A stretch of DNA of 64,000 bases from Lachnospira sp. (GCA_015057605.1 SVDX01000003.1:62001-126000), one strand, 5' to 3'. Counted from the first letter of the stretch, positions 26,780-36,720 are shown. The notes: generated from the sequence alone by a model not told the origin. Program-made: numbers and translations.

Positions 26780-28813
26780 ATGAAAAAGTCAGATTTGTTT
26801 GTCGGTTTATATATATTGGCAGCGGTAGTGTTCTTAATTATCTCAATACCTTCAATGGTACTAGATGTTATGCTTGCTCTTAACATAGCAGTTGCATTAA
26901 TAGTACTTTTTAATGCTATTTTTGCGAAAAGCGTTTTGGAAATGTCTTCATTTCCTACAATACTTTTGTTTACAACAGTATTTAGAATTTCATTAAATGT
27001 ATCATCGACAAAGCTTATTCTTACAACAGGTGATCCTGGTGATGTAGTAAGGGTATTTGGTGAGTTTGTTGGTGGTGGTGACCTTGTTATAGGTGCGATT
27101 ATATTCGTGATTTTACTTATAGTACAGTTCATTGTTATTAACAAGGGTTCTGAAAGAGTTGCAGAAGTAACAGCGAGATTTACTCTTGATGCTATGCCTG
27201 GTAAGCAGATGGCAATTGATGCCGATTTAAATACGGGTGCAATCACAGATAAAGAGGCGATTGAAAGACGTCAGGATATTCAAAAGGAAGCAGCATTCTA
27301 TGGTTCTATGGATGGTGCCACTAAGTATGTAAAGGGAGATGCTACAGCAGGTCTTTTAATTACAGTAATCAATATTATTGGTGGTATAGCAACGGGTGTG
27401 TTGAATCATGGGATGGGCTTTACAGATGCACTTAGCACCTATACAATTCTTACCATTGGTGACGGACTTGTAAGTCAGGTACCATCATTGCTTATTTCTA
27501 TCGCGACAGGTGTATTGGTAACTAAATCAAATAATGATGGCAATTTTACAGATATACTTATTGGCGAGTTATTTTCTATGCCAAGGGTTTTATATATGGT
27601 TGGTGGAACACTAATATTTTTAGGAATTGTAACACCACTTCCATGGTTTGTATTCATACCTTTTGGTGGTGCAATTTTACTTATCGGTAGAAATCTTGAT
27701 AATGCAAAAAAGGTTTCTGCTATTGAAAAATCTGCGGATGAGGATGATATAGACGTTTCAGAGATTAGAAAACCGGAAAATGTTGTATCGCTTTTATCTG
27801 TTGATCCAATAGAGCTTGAATTTGGTTATGGTATCATACCATTAGCAGATGCTAATCAAGGTGGAGATTTACTTGACCGTGTGGTTATGATTAGAAGACA
27901 AATTGCTTTGGAATTAGGTACTGTAGTTCCTATTATCCGTTTAAGAGATAATATTCAGCTTAATCCAAATCAATACATTATAAAGATTAAGGGTATACAG
28001 GTGAGTGAAGGAGAGATACTTTTTGACCACTATCTTGCTATGAATCCTGGATTCGTAGAAGAGGAAATTACGGGTATTCCTACATTTGAGCCATCATATC
28101 ATTTGCCTGCGTTATGGATAACTGAAAGCCAACGTGAAAGAGCAGAGTCCTTTGGTTATACAGTTGTTGACCCACCTTCAATTATTGCAACGCATTTAAC
28201 TGAAATAATTAGAACGCATATTGCAGAATTGCTTACAAGACAGGATGTACAAGGTCTTGTCAACAATGTTAAAGAAAACAATCCTGTTATTGTTGAAGAA
28301 CTTATTCCAAAGCTTGTTGGAATTGGTGAAGTGCAAAAAGTATTACAAAATCTTTTACAGGAAGGCATTTCGATCAGAGATTTACTCACAATATTTGAAA
28401 CGATGGCTGACCATGCTTCAACAACAAGAGATACAGATATATTGACAGAATATGTAAGACAGAGTCTTAAAAGAGCTATTTCAAGTAAATATTTCCCTGC
28501 TAATGAGGTTACTAATGTATTAACAATTGACCCGGCAATAGAACAGGAGATTATGGCTTCGGTTAAGCAAACCGAGCAAGGATCGTATTTGACACTTGCA
28601 CCAGAAAGAACAAAGCTTATTATTAAGTCGTTAGAACAAGAAATGGCAAAGTTTGAAAGCACAGGAAGAACACCTATAATCATAGCATCTCCTATTGTAA
28701 GAATGTACTTTAAGAAGATGACAAATGATTATTTTAAGGATTTAATTGTTGTTTCATACAATGAGGTTGAATCCAATGTAGAATTACAATCAGTAGGGAT
28801 GGTGACAGCATAA
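26780..28813 (+). CDS. flhA: Flagellar export platform protein FlhA
   Basis: FlhA forms the nonameric docking platform of the export apparatus. The 677-residue protein has about seven membrane segments in its first 320 residues, the conserved DAMPGKQMAIDADLNTG loop, and a large cytoplasmic domain (DPIELEFGYGIIPL, later FPANEVTNVLTIDP-like). A TTG at 26771 is in frame but only three bases from AAGGAGG, so ATG 26780 is preferred. The TAA overlaps the flhF start. Confidence 0.95.
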   Translation: MKKSDLFVGLYILAAVVFLIISIPSMVLDVMLALNIAVALIVLFNAIFAKSVLEMSSFPTILLFTTVFRISLNVSSTKLILTTGDPGDVVRVFGEFVGGGDLVIGAIIFVILLIVQFIVINKGSERVAEVTARFTLDAMPGKQMAIDADLNTGAITDKEAIERRQDIQKEAAFYGSMDGATKYVKGDATAGLLITVINIIGGIATGVLNHGMGFTDALSTYTILTIGDGLVSQVPSLLISIATGVLVTKSNNDGNFTDILIGELFSMPRVLYMVGGTLIFLGIVTPLPWFVFIPFGGAILLIGRNLDNAKKVSAIEKSADEDDIDVSEIRKPENVVSLLSVDPIELEFGYGIIPLADANQGGDLLDRVVMIRRQIALELGTVVPIIRLRDNIQLNPNQYIIKIKGIQVSEGEILFDHYLAMNPGFVEEEITGIPTFEPSYHLPALWITESQRERAESFGYTVVDPPSIIATHLTEIIRTHIAELLTRQDVQGLVNNVKENNPVIVEELIPKLVGIGEVQKVLQNLLQEGISIRDLLTIFETMADHASTTRDTDILTEYVRQSLKRAISSKYFPANEVTNVLTIDPAIEQEIMASVKQTEQGSYLTLAPERTKLIIKSLEQEMAKFESTGRTPIIIASPIVRMYFKKMTNDYFKDLIVVSYNEVESNVELQSVGMVTA

Positions 28814-29991
28814 TGATAGTTAAAAAATTTCAAGCACCAACAGAAACAGAAGCTATACTTGCAGCAAAAGAAGAATTAGGCACAAGTGCGGTTGTACTAA
28901 ATGTAAAGTTAATTAAGCAAAGAGGTATTTATAGACTGTTTAAGAAGGATATGTATGAAATAACAGCGGCACTTGAAGAAAAAGAAATGTTACAGGAAAT
29001 GAATCAGAACAGACCTACATTTGCAGTGCCTAATCAGGTAAAAGAAGAGCCAGTAAAGGTTAATGGAATAGAAGAAAAGCTTGATTCGTTGCATGATTTA
29101 TTAAAAGCTCAAATGACAGTAAAGAAAGAGGAAAAGCAAGAAGAGGCAGCACCTGTTTTAAAAACTGAGACAAAGAGTGCTAACAATAATAACTTTAAAT
29201 TTCTTCAACTAATTTATAATAAGCTATTAGATAATGAGGTTGATGAAAAATATGCAAATGTTATTATTGATGAGATTGATTCGTCATTAAAGAAGGAATC
29301 AAATATTGATAATATTTTATCAGCCGTATATCAAAAGATAATATTAAAGCTTGGTGAACCTGAAGAAATTTCAATTAAGGAAGAACCTACAGTTGTATTT
29401 TTTGTTGGACCAACAGGTGTTGGTAAGACAACCACAATAGCAAAAATAGCTTCAAAATTCAAATTGAATGAGAAAAAGAAAGTTGCATTTATTTCTGCTG
29501 ATACATATAGAATTGCTGCTGTAGAACAACTCAATACCTATGCAAGCATTATGAATATACCAGTAAAGGTTATATATTCAGCAGAAGAGATGAAGGGCGC
29601 AATAGAAGAATTCAAGGATTTTGATTTAATCATAGTAGATACTGCGGGTCGTTCTCACAAGGACGAAATTCAAAAACAGGATTTGTATGATTTATGCGAG
29701 CAGACAGATAAGCTTTCATTTAAGGTTAACAAGGAAATTATGCTTGTGTTAAGTATGACAACAAAGTATAGAGATTTGTTAAATATAGTAAATTCATACG
29801 ATAAGCTTGAAAATTATAAGCTTATATTTACAAAATTGGATGAAACATCAACAATTGGTAATATTCTAAATATAAGAATGATGACGAATGCAGCTTTGGC
29901 ATATACAACATATGGACAAAATGTTCCTGATGATATAGAGGTTGTAAATGTTCAAAAGGTGGCTAAGAATTTACTTGGGGGGAATGAATGA
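28813..29991 (+). CDS. flhF: Flagellar-placement SRP-family GTPase FlhF
   Basis: FlhF sets the site and number of flagella together with FlhG. The 392-residue protein has the basic N-terminal B domain (about 1-125, MIVKKFQAPTETEAILAAK) and an SRP-type NG GTPase domain. The P-loop is GPTGVGKTTT (about 199-208), with ISADTYRIAAVEQLNTYA and the DTAGRSHKD G3 motif after it. The G4 motif is TKLDE. The start overlaps the flhA stop, and the stop overlaps the flhG start codon. Confidence 0.95.
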   Translation: MIVKKFQAPTETEAILAAKEELGTSAVVLNVKLIKQRGIYRLFKKDMYEITAALEEKEMLQEMNQNRPTFAVPNQVKEEPVKVNGIEEKLDSLHDLLKAQMTVKKEEKQEEAAPVLKTETKSANNNNFKFLQLIYNKLLDNEVDEKYANVIIDEIDSSLKKESNIDNILSAVYQKIILKLGEPEEISIKEEPTVVFFVGPTGVGKTTTIAKIASKFKLNEKKKVAFISADTYRIAAVEQLNTYASIMNIPVKVIYSAEEMKGAIEEFKDFDLIIVDTAGRSHKDEIQKQDLYDLCEQTDKLSFKVNKEIMLVLSMTTKYRDLLNIVNSYDKLENYKLIFTKLDETSTIGNILNIRMMTNAALAYTTYGQNVPDDIEVVNVQKVAKNLLGGNE

Positions 29992-30872
29992 TGGATCAGG
30001 CTGAAAGATTAAGGACAATCGCAAAAGAGCAAAATCCACAGCCTGTAAATGGAGCCAGAATTATTACTGTTACAAGCGGTAAGGGCGGTGTTGGAAAATC
30101 TAACGTTGCTATTAATTTGGCTTTGCAATTTAGAAAAATAGGTAAAAGCGTTATAATTTTAGACGCGGATTTTGGTCTTGCAAATATTGAGGTTATGTTT
30201 GGTGTTATTCCAAAGTATAACCTGTCAGATTTAATATTTAAAGGTAAAGAACTTAAGGATATTATTACTGCGGGACCTGATAATGTAGGTTTTATATCAG
30301 GTGGCTCTGGAATTGCTAAGATGGTTAATCTTAACAATGATCAGATAAAGAGTATGGTATATAAGCTTAATGAATTAGGCAAATATGCGGATATAATTAT
30401 TGTCGATACAGGTGCAGGTATTTCAAATAGTGTACTTGAATTTGTATCAGCAAGTCCTGAGGTGTTGCTTGTAACTACTGAAGAACCAACATCAATTACG
30501 GACTCTTATGCGTTATTGAAGGCTCTTACAATGTTTCCAGGCTATGTTAAGGATGAAACAAAGATAAGAGTTATTGCAAATAAGGTTTCAAGCATTGATG
30601 CCGGTAAGAATTTATTTGATAAGCTTAGTGCAGTTGTAGGAAGGTTTTTAAAGATTGATTTAGAACTTGTAGGAATAATTCCTTATGATGACAACATTTC
30701 TAAAGCTGTTATGAAACAAAAACCAATATCATTAAGTGCACCTGACTCAACGGCAGCAAAATCCTTTGAAAATATTGCTAAGGTATTAGATGAAGGAACA
30801 ACAGCTGTATTTAATGATAAGGTTGGAATTGCAAGATTCTTTGCAAGAATTTTGTTTAGAAGAAAAAAATAG
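29991..30872 (+). CDS. flhG: MinD-like ATPase FlhG (YlxH)
   Basis: FlhG works with FlhF to control flagellar number and C-ring assembly. The 293-residue protein has the deviant Walker A SGKGGVGKSN (about 29-38), the DADFGLANIEVMFG switch region, and an amphipathic C-terminus (IARFFARILFRRKK) suited to membrane binding. The N-terminus (MDQAERLRTIAKEQN) fits the FlhF-activating helix. ATG 29988 and ATG 29991 are adjacent; 29991 has the better distance from the G-rich site at 29977-29983. Confidence 0.93.
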   Translation: MDQAERLRTIAKEQNPQPVNGARIITVTSGKGGVGKSNVAINLALQFRKIGKSVIILDADFGLANIEVMFGVIPKYNLSDLIFKGKELKDIITAGPDNVGFISGGSGIAKMVNLNNDQIKSMVYKLNELGKYADIIIVDTGAGISNSVLEFVSASPEVLLVTTEEPTSITDSYALLKALTMFPGYVKDETKIRVIANKVSSIDAGKNLFDKLSAVVGRFLKIDLELVGIIPYDDNISKAVMKQKPISLSAPDSTAAKSFENIAKVLDEGTTAVFNDKVGIARFFARILFRRKK

Positions 30873-30887
30873 TGAGAGGAATACTAT

Positions 30888-31604
30888 ATGATTTTAAATG
30901 TCATTAATATTGGCGACCGTATAGAATTAAAGGACAAAGTTGTAAGAGAAGATAGAAAGCAGAACGTATATTTAAGTCAATTATATGATGTTGATGAAGA
31001 TAGCGGTGTGCTTAAGATGGCTATGCCCATAAAGGAGGGCAGATTAGTGCCTCTTGCTGTTGGTACAAGATATGAAGCATATTTTAATACAAAAACAGGC
31101 TTTTATAACTGTACGGTAAGAGTTACAGACAGAATAAAATATAACAATTTATTTATACTGATTGTTGAAATGGAAAATGATTTACAAAGATATCAAAGAA
31201 GACAGTATTATCGTATTGATGTAAGCGTACCATTTGTTATTAATAATGTAACTGAAACCGAATATGAGGCATATATCAAAGAGGGAAGAGAGATAATCGT
31301 AGACCCAGATGAAGAGTATAAGGCAACCACTGTAGATATAAGTGGTGGTGGTATTAGATTTTTGTCTAAAAACGAACTGGAAAAAGGTACGAAGATTTTA
31401 ATGAAGATTAATCTTGATATAGCACAAAAGACAAAAACATTTATTATAGCTGGAGAGATTTTGGCATGTGAAAGATTGGCTAATCGTAAGGATACGTATC
31501 AGCATAGAGCACAATTTGCTAAAGTGTCAAAAGAACAGCAGGAAGACATAATCAAATTCATTTTTGAAGAAGAAAGAAAGAGAATGAAGAAGGAAAGAGG
31601 CTAA
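30888..31604 (+). CDS. PilZ-domain c-di-GMP flagellar brake protein (YcgR/MotI type)
   Basis: The 238-residue protein has an N-terminal YcgR-like beta domain (about 1-95) and a PilZ domain with both c-di-GMP motifs intact: RRQYYR at about 104-109 and D-ISGGG at about 150-155. Members of this family (YcgR, and MotI in Bacillus) bind c-di-GMP and slow the motor by acting on the stator or switch. Position within the fla/che operon supports that role. The EAL protein at 60861-62210 would be a candidate source of control over the ligand. Confidence 0.88.
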   Translation: MILNVINIGDRIELKDKVVREDRKQNVYLSQLYDVDEDSGVLKMAMPIKEGRLVPLAVGTRYEAYFNTKTGFYNCTVRVTDRIKYNNLFILIVEMENDLQRYQRRQYYRIDVSVPFVINNVTETEYEAYIKEGREIIVDPDEEYKATTVDISGGGIRFLSKNELEKGTKILMKINLDIAQKTKTFIIAGEILACERLANRKDTYQHRAQFAKVSKEQQEDIIKFIFEEERKRMKKERG

Positions 31605-31606
31605 AA

Positions 31607-32719
31607 ATGTCAAAAAAAGTATTGATAATTGATGACTCTGCACTTATGAGAAGAGTCATTTCTGATATAATAAATTCAACAGAACAATATGAAGTTGTAG
31701 AAATTGCAAGAGACGGCTTGGCTGGATTCAATTTAATAGTAACAAATCCTCATTTGTATGATGTTATTTTGTTAGATATCAATATGCCTAATATGAATGG
31801 ATTAGAGCTATTAGAAAGATTGAATAAGAGTCGTATAAAGCAAACGATTATTGTTGTTAGTACAGTTGCTAAGCAAGGTGCTAAGGAGACAATTGAAGCG
31901 CTTGAACTTGGTGCATTTGATTTCCTTACTAAGCCAGAAAATTATTTGGAGGTTAAGTCGGATTCGTTTAAAAATAAGCTTATCAATATGCTTGATGTAG
32001 CGACTAATTCGACAGCTAATACACCAAGAATAATTAAGAGAACTGACAGTAGGTTGGATTTGAATAGTCATACAGTAAAAACTGAACGTACAGTTGAGAC
32101 TATTCGTAATGATAAACCAGTTTCAAAATGTACTAAGGGAAGAGGTAAGCTTGTAGCTTTAGCGTGCTCTACAGGAGGACCTAAATCCTTACAAAGCGTT
32201 ATTCCTAAATTGCCAAAGAATATGGCGGCTCCTATGTTGATAGTACAGCATATGCCGGCGGGATTTACTGCTTCGTTAGCTAAAAGATTAGATGATTTTA
32301 GTGAGGTAACAGTAAAGGAGGCAGAGGATGGAGAAATCCTTAAGAATGGCTGTGTTTATGTGGCACCGGGTGGAAGACATTTAAAGGTAAAAAAGACCTT
32401 TAGTGGACATTGCATAGAAATTAGTGATGAGCTTCCACGTAACTCTTTAAGACCATGTGCTGACATAATGTATGAATCTCTTGCAGATTGCGATTATGGT
32501 GATATTACTTGCGTTGTTATGACCGGTATGGGAAATGATGGAACAGAAGGCATTAAAAAGCTTGCTGACAGTAAATATGTAGAAGTAATTGCGCAGGATA
32601 AAACTTCAAGTATTGTTTATGGTATGCCAAAGGCGATATATGATGCAGGAATGACAAATGTTGTTGTTCCGTTAGATGATATTGCATCAGAGATTATTAA
32701 GAACGTGGGGGTGTCCTAG
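31607..32719 (+). CDS. cheB: Chemotaxis methylesterase/glutamine deamidase CheB
   Basis: CheB removes methyl groups from chemoreceptors for adaptation. The 370-residue protein has a receiver domain (about 1-125; Asp57 is the phosphorylation site in VILLDINMPNMNG) and a C-terminal methylesterase domain (about 175-368). The latter contains the catalytic serine in CSTGGPKSLQ, the histidine in VQHMPAGFT, and the aspartate in MTGMGNDGTEG. No cheR gene is found in this window. cheA follows by one base. Confidence 0.95.
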   Translation: MSKKVLIIDDSALMRRVISDIINSTEQYEVVEIARDGLAGFNLIVTNPHLYDVILLDINMPNMNGLELLERLNKSRIKQTIIVVSTVAKQGAKETIEALELGAFDFLTKPENYLEVKSDSFKNKLINMLDVATNSTANTPRIIKRTDSRLDLNSHTVKTERTVETIRNDKPVSKCTKGRGKLVALACSTGGPKSLQSVIPKLPKNMAAPMLIVQHMPAGFTASLAKRLDDFSEVTVKEAEDGEILKNGCVYVAPGGRHLKVKKTFSGHCIEISDELPRNSLRPCADIMYESLADCDYGDITCVVMTGMGNDGTEGIKKLADSKYVEVIAQDKTSSIVYGMPKAIYDAGMTNVVVPLDDIASEIIKNVGVS

Positions 32720-32720
32720 T

Positions 32721-34799
32721 ATGGATGTAAGCCAATATTTAGAGATTTTTATTGATGAATCAAAAGAACATTTACAATCGCTTAATGAAGAATTACTTGT
32801 TCTTGAAAAGGAGCCTGAAAACAAAGACACTATCAATGAGATATTCCGTGCAGCTCACTCTTTAAAGGGTATGGCAGGTACTATGGGATATAAGAGAATG
32901 CAGAATCTTACTCACAATATGGAAAATGTATTTTCTGAAATCAGAAATGATAAGATGAAGGTTACTGCAAATCTTGTTGATATTCTTTTTCAATGCTTGG
33001 ATGCTTTAGAAACATATGTTACTAACATTCAGACAGAAGGCGCTGAAGGTGAAGAAGATAATGAAAGAATAATTGAACAACTCAATGAATTCTTAAATAG
33101 TCAATCTGGTGCGCAAGCAGCGACAGAAAAGCCTGTAGAGGAAGCTAAGGAAACTAAAGAAGAAGCAAATACAGAAGAAGCGGTTAAGGTTGAAATGAAA
33201 TTTGCTGACTTTGAAAAGCATGCCATTGCAGAAGCTGTTGCAAAAGGTATGAAAGTATATACAGTTAAGGTAATTGTTGATCCTAACTGTATTTTAAAGG
33301 CAGCAAGAGCATTTTTAGTATTTAAGGCAATTGAACCAATTGGTGAAATAATTAAATCCACACCATCTGCACAGGACATTGAAGATGAAAGATTTGACTT
33401 TGATTTTGATTTGTGCATTATTTCAAATGAATCATATGACAAGGTTAAAAAAGCAATCTTAAGTGTGTCTGAAATTAAGGATGCAGTAGGCGGAGAATTT
33501 AAGGAAGCAGAAGTTGTTAAGGAAGAAACAGTTGAGGCTAATACAACATCTGTAGAAGTAAAGAAGGAAACTAAGGAAACAAGCGTATCGACAGAACCTG
33601 CAAAGAAAGGTAATGCTACTCAAAAGCAAGGTAAGCCTGTAGTTAACCGTTCGGTAAGAGTTGATATTGAAAAATTAGATGTACTTATGAACCTTGTAAG
33701 TGAGCTTATCATTGCTAAGAATGGTTTAGTTTCTGCAGGTAGTGCGGATAACACATCTAAGAACAGTCAATCATTTAATGAACAGATAGAATACCTTGAA
33801 AGAGTAACAACTAATTTACATGAATCTGTAATGAAGGTTAGAATGACACCTATTGAAAGTGTTGTTAATAAGTTCCCAAGAATGATTAGAGATTTATCTA
33901 AGAAGCTTGGTAAGCAGATGGAATTGTATATGACAGGTGAAGATACAGAACTTGATCGTACAGTTATTGATGAAATTGGCGATCCATTAATGCATTTACT
34001 TCGTAATTCAGCAGACCATGGTCTTGAAACAGCACAAATAAGAGCTGAAAGAGGTAAGCCAGAGGTAGGTTCGATATTCCTTGATGCATATCAGGACGGC
34101 AATAACGTAGTTATTGAAGTTCGTGATGATGGTAATGGTATTGACGTACAAAAGGTTAAAAATAAAGCTATTGAAAAGGGAACAATCACAGCTGAACAGG
34201 CTGAAGCAATGACTGATAAAGAAATCGTTGATTTATTATTTAAGCCAAGCTTCTCGACAGCAGAAAAGATTTCCGATGTTTCAGGTAGAGGTGTAGGTCT
34301 TGATGTAGTTAAGTCTAAGATTGAAGCTTTAGGTGGCGATGTTGAAGTTAAGACAGTATATGGCGAAGGTAGTACATTTATAATTCGCTTACCACTTACT
34401 TTAGCTATTATTCAAGCGTTAATGATAGAACTTGGTGATGAAAAATATGCAATTTCATTAGGCTCAATTCAAACAATTGAAGATATTCCAAAATCAGAGG
34501 TTAAATATGTACATGCAAAAGAAGTTATCCATTTAAGAGATAACGTAATTCCATTAATAAGACTTCGTGATGTATTGTATGTAACAGGTGAAGCACCAGA
34601 AGAAGAAACTCTTACGGTTGTAATTGTTAAGAAGGGTGATAAACAGGCTGGTTTGGTAGTTGATAAGCTTATAGGCCAAATGGAAATTGTTATCAAGTCA
34701 CTTGGCAAATACATTAAGTTAAATAAGATTATCAGTGGTGCAACTATCCTTGGTGATGGTGAAGTAGCATTAATTATTGATGCTAATACATTGGTATAA
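32721..34799 (+). CDS. cheA: Chemotaxis histidine kinase CheA
   Basis: CheA phosphorylates CheY and CheB. The 692-residue protein has the Hpt domain with His46 in FRAAHSLKGMAGTMGY, a P2 region (about 170-270) flanked by acidic linkers, a dimerisation domain (SVRVDIEKLDVLMNLVSEL), the HATPase domain (N box LLRNSADHGLE; G boxes DDGNGID and GRGVGLDVV), and a C-terminal CheW-like domain. The start at 32721 follows a G-rich site; earlier in-frame codons lie inside cheB. Confidence 0.96.
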   Translation: MDVSQYLEIFIDESKEHLQSLNEELLVLEKEPENKDTINEIFRAAHSLKGMAGTMGYKRMQNLTHNMENVFSEIRNDKMKVTANLVDILFQCLDALETYVTNIQTEGAEGEEDNERIIEQLNEFLNSQSGAQAATEKPVEEAKETKEEANTEEAVKVEMKFADFEKHAIAEAVAKGMKVYTVKVIVDPNCILKAARAFLVFKAIEPIGEIIKSTPSAQDIEDERFDFDFDLCIISNESYDKVKKAILSVSEIKDAVGGEFKEAEVVKEETVEANTTSVEVKKETKETSVSTEPAKKGNATQKQGKPVVNRSVRVDIEKLDVLMNLVSELIIAKNGLVSAGSADNTSKNSQSFNEQIEYLERVTTNLHESVMKVRMTPIESVVNKFPRMIRDLSKKLGKQMELYMTGEDTELDRTVIDEIGDPLMHLLRNSADHGLETAQIRAERGKPEVGSIFLDAYQDGNNVVIEVRDDGNGIDVQKVKNKAIEKGTITAEQAEAMTDKEIVDLLFKPSFSTAEKISDVSGRGVGLDVVKSKIEALGGDVEVKTVYGEGSTFIIRLPLTLAIIQALMIELGDEKYAISLGSIQTIEDIPKSEVKYVHAKEVIHLRDNVIPLIRLRDVLYVTGEAPEEETLTVVIVKKGDKQAGLVVDKLIGQMEIVIKSLGKYIKLNKIISGATILGDGEVALIIDANTLV

Positions 34800-34812
34800 C
34801 GGAGGTGTTTGT

Positions 34813-35286
34813 ATGGAAGATAATAAATTTTTGCTTGAAGACAAAGAAAGTATAGATTTACAGTACATAGTAATTGGTATTGGTAACGAGCAGTACGGAA
34901 TCAATATTAAGTATATAGATAATATTGTAAGAATGCAGAAGATTACAAGAGTTCCAATGGCTCAGGAATATTTTAAAGGTGTAATTAATCTTCGTGGTGA
35001 AATTATACCGGTTATGAGCATTAGAAGAAAGCTTGAGCTTGATGATGATGTAATAACAAATAAAACAAGAATTATTATTGCAAAGGTAGATAATGCTTCT
35101 ATTGGTTTTGTGGTAGATGAGGTTAAAGAGGTTGTTACCCTTGATGCAAATTCAATTGAAAGAGTTGCAACAGCGGAAGCAGCATCAGAAATAACGCATT
35201 GTATTACATCTATTGGTAAAAAGAACGGAGAACTTATTTCACTGTTAGACTTAAACTTAGTTGCAGGAGAAAAGGAAGTAAGTTAA
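34813..35286 (+). CDS. cheW: Chemotaxis coupling protein CheW
   Basis: CheW links CheA to receptors. The 157-residue protein has the typical two-lobed fold and family segments YGINIKYIDNIVRMQKITRV, YFKGVINLRGEIIPVMSIR and VDEVKEVVTLDANSIE. The start at 34813 has GGAGGTG five bases upstream; a longer in-frame reading lies inside cheA and is rejected. Confidence 0.95.
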   Translation: MEDNKFLLEDKESIDLQYIVIGIGNEQYGINIKYIDNIVRMQKITRVPMAQEYFKGVINLRGEIIPVMSIRRKLELDDDVITNKTRIIIAKVDNASIGFVVDEVKEVVTLDANSIERVATAEAASEITHCITSIGKKNGELISLLDLNLVAGEKEVS

Positions 35287-35307
35287 TTTTGTGTATGGAG
35301 GAGTTTT

Positions 35308-35922
35308 ATGTCAAAAATTGATTTAAATGAAGTTAGTGAAATGCAATTTGATATATTAGCGGAAATTGGTAATATAGGTGCTGGTAACGCTACAACTGCA
35401 TTATCACAAATGATGAATCAAAAACTGGATATGAGAGTACCGCAAGTGGAATTATTACCATTTGATTCAATGAGTGAAAAATTTGGTGGAGAAGAAAGCA
35501 TACTTGTCGGAATTATGCTTGGTCTTGAAGGTGATGTAAGTGGAATGATGATGTTTATGTTTGAAGAAACTTCGGCTCATCATTTGGTTAATTCAATTAT
35601 GGGAAATGATATGGAAAAGATGGAACCATTTTCTGAAATTGAACTTTCAGCCTTGAATGAGATAGGAAATATCGTATCTGGTGCATATTTGAACTCTTTG
35701 GCGTTATTGACTAATTTAAAGATAATATCAACAGTACCTAGTATGGCTATAGATATGGCAGGCGCTATATTAAGCGTTCCGGCAATACAGTTTGGTAAAG
35801 TCGGAGATAAGGTTTTGATGATAAAGACTCAATTTGGTGATGACGAATTCGTGAATGGATATTTCCTTCTGATTCCGGAATTAGAGTCATACGAAAAGAT
35901 TCTTAATTCATTAGGTATGTAG
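35308..35922 (+). CDS. cheC: CheY-P phosphatase CheC
   Basis: CheC dephosphorylates CheY-P and pairs with CheD for adaptation. The 204-residue protein has both phosphatase motifs, E-IG-N in LAEIGNIGAGNAT (about 16-28) and E-IG-N in LNEIGNIVSGAY (about 114-125). It is the second CheY-P phosphatase in this operon besides FliY. cheD follows by 11 bases. Confidence 0.94.
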   Translation: MSKIDLNEVSEMQFDILAEIGNIGAGNATTALSQMMNQKLDMRVPQVELLPFDSMSEKFGGEESILVGIMLGLEGDVSGMMMFMFEETSAHHLVNSIMGNDMEKMEPFSEIELSALNEIGNIVSGAYLNSLALLTNLKIISTVPSMAIDMAGAILSVPAIQFGKVGDKVLMIKTQFGDDEFVNGYFLLIPELESYEKILNSLGM

Positions 35923-35933
35923 GTGTTGTAAAT

Positions 35934-36422
35934 ATGGGAAATGTTATAAAAGTAGGAATGGCAGATTTGAAGGTGTGCTCGGCTCCGGATACATTAACAA
36001 CTCTGGGTCTTGGTTCTTGCGTTGGAATAGCGTTAGTTGATCCGGTGACTAAGGTTGGTGGACTGGCACACATCATGTTGCCTGATAGTACAAAAATTAC
36101 AAATAATCAAAACAGAGCGAAGTTTGCAGATACTGGAATATCTGATGTTTTATCATTAATGATGACTAATGGAGCAGTAAAGAGCAGAATAGTTGCTAAA
36201 ATAGCAGGCGGAGCTCAGATGTTCAAACTTTCAAGTGATACATGTGATTTAATGAAAGTTGGTATGAGAAATGTAGAATCTGTAAAAGCAAATTTGAAAA
36301 AACATGGGATAAGGCTATTGTCGGAGGATACAGGACTTGACTATGGTAGAACGATTGAGTTAGATCCACAGACGGGGGATCTTTTGGTAAAGGTTGTTGG
36401 AAAGCCTATTAAGGTTATCTAA
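35934..36422 (+). CDS. cheD: Chemoreceptor glutamine deamidase CheD
   Basis: CheD deamidates receptor glutamines and stimulates CheC. The 162-residue protein has the catalytic cysteine in LGLGSCVGIALVD (about 26-38), the histidine in LAHIMLPDS, and KIAGGAQMF with the later VESVKANLKKHGI. All active-site residues expected of the family are present. It follows cheC. Confidence 0.94.
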   Translation: MGNVIKVGMADLKVCSAPDTLTTLGLGSCVGIALVDPVTKVGGLAHIMLPDSTKITNNQNRAKFADTGISDVLSLMMTNGAVKSRIVAKIAGGAQMFKLSSDTCDLMKVGMRNVESVKANLKKHGIRLLSEDTGLDYGRTIELDPQTGDLLVKVVGKPIKVI

Positions 36423-36438
36423 GTACGAGGTGGCGCAA

Positions 36439-36690
36439 ATGAAGTTTAGATATTTACCAGCATTAATGACATTGTTGGCTGGAGCTATAGTTAGTATATT
36501 TTCATTTATACATAGAGACGAACTTATAATGTTTTTGTTTAAAACAGTAGTTGCTATGGCGATTTTCTTTACACTTGGTGTTGTTTTAAGAGCTGCAATA
36601 AATTTTGTCTTAAGAGAAAAGAAGGACAAGCAGACAGAGGAACAAATACAAGCGCCAGAAGAACAAACTGATAGCGAGAAGACGGAATAA
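36439..36690 (+). CDS. Small two-helix membrane protein in the che-fliA gap
   Basis: The 83-residue protein has two hydrophobic segments (about 6-22 and 30-53), a basic stretch (LREKKDKQ), and an acidic, glutamine-rich tail. GAGGTG lies upstream of ATG 36439; a longer in-frame reading overlaps cheD and is less likely. I do not recognise a named family. The conserved-looking position between cheD and fliA suggests a motility-related role, but that is inference. Confidence 0.7.
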   Translation: MKFRYLPALMTLLAGAIVSIFSFIHRDELIMFLFKTVVAMAIFFTLGVVLRAAINFVLREKKDKQTEEQIQAPEEQTDSEKTE

Positions 36691-36720
36691 CTTGAGTAAT
36701 GAAACTTGGAGGCAACGATT

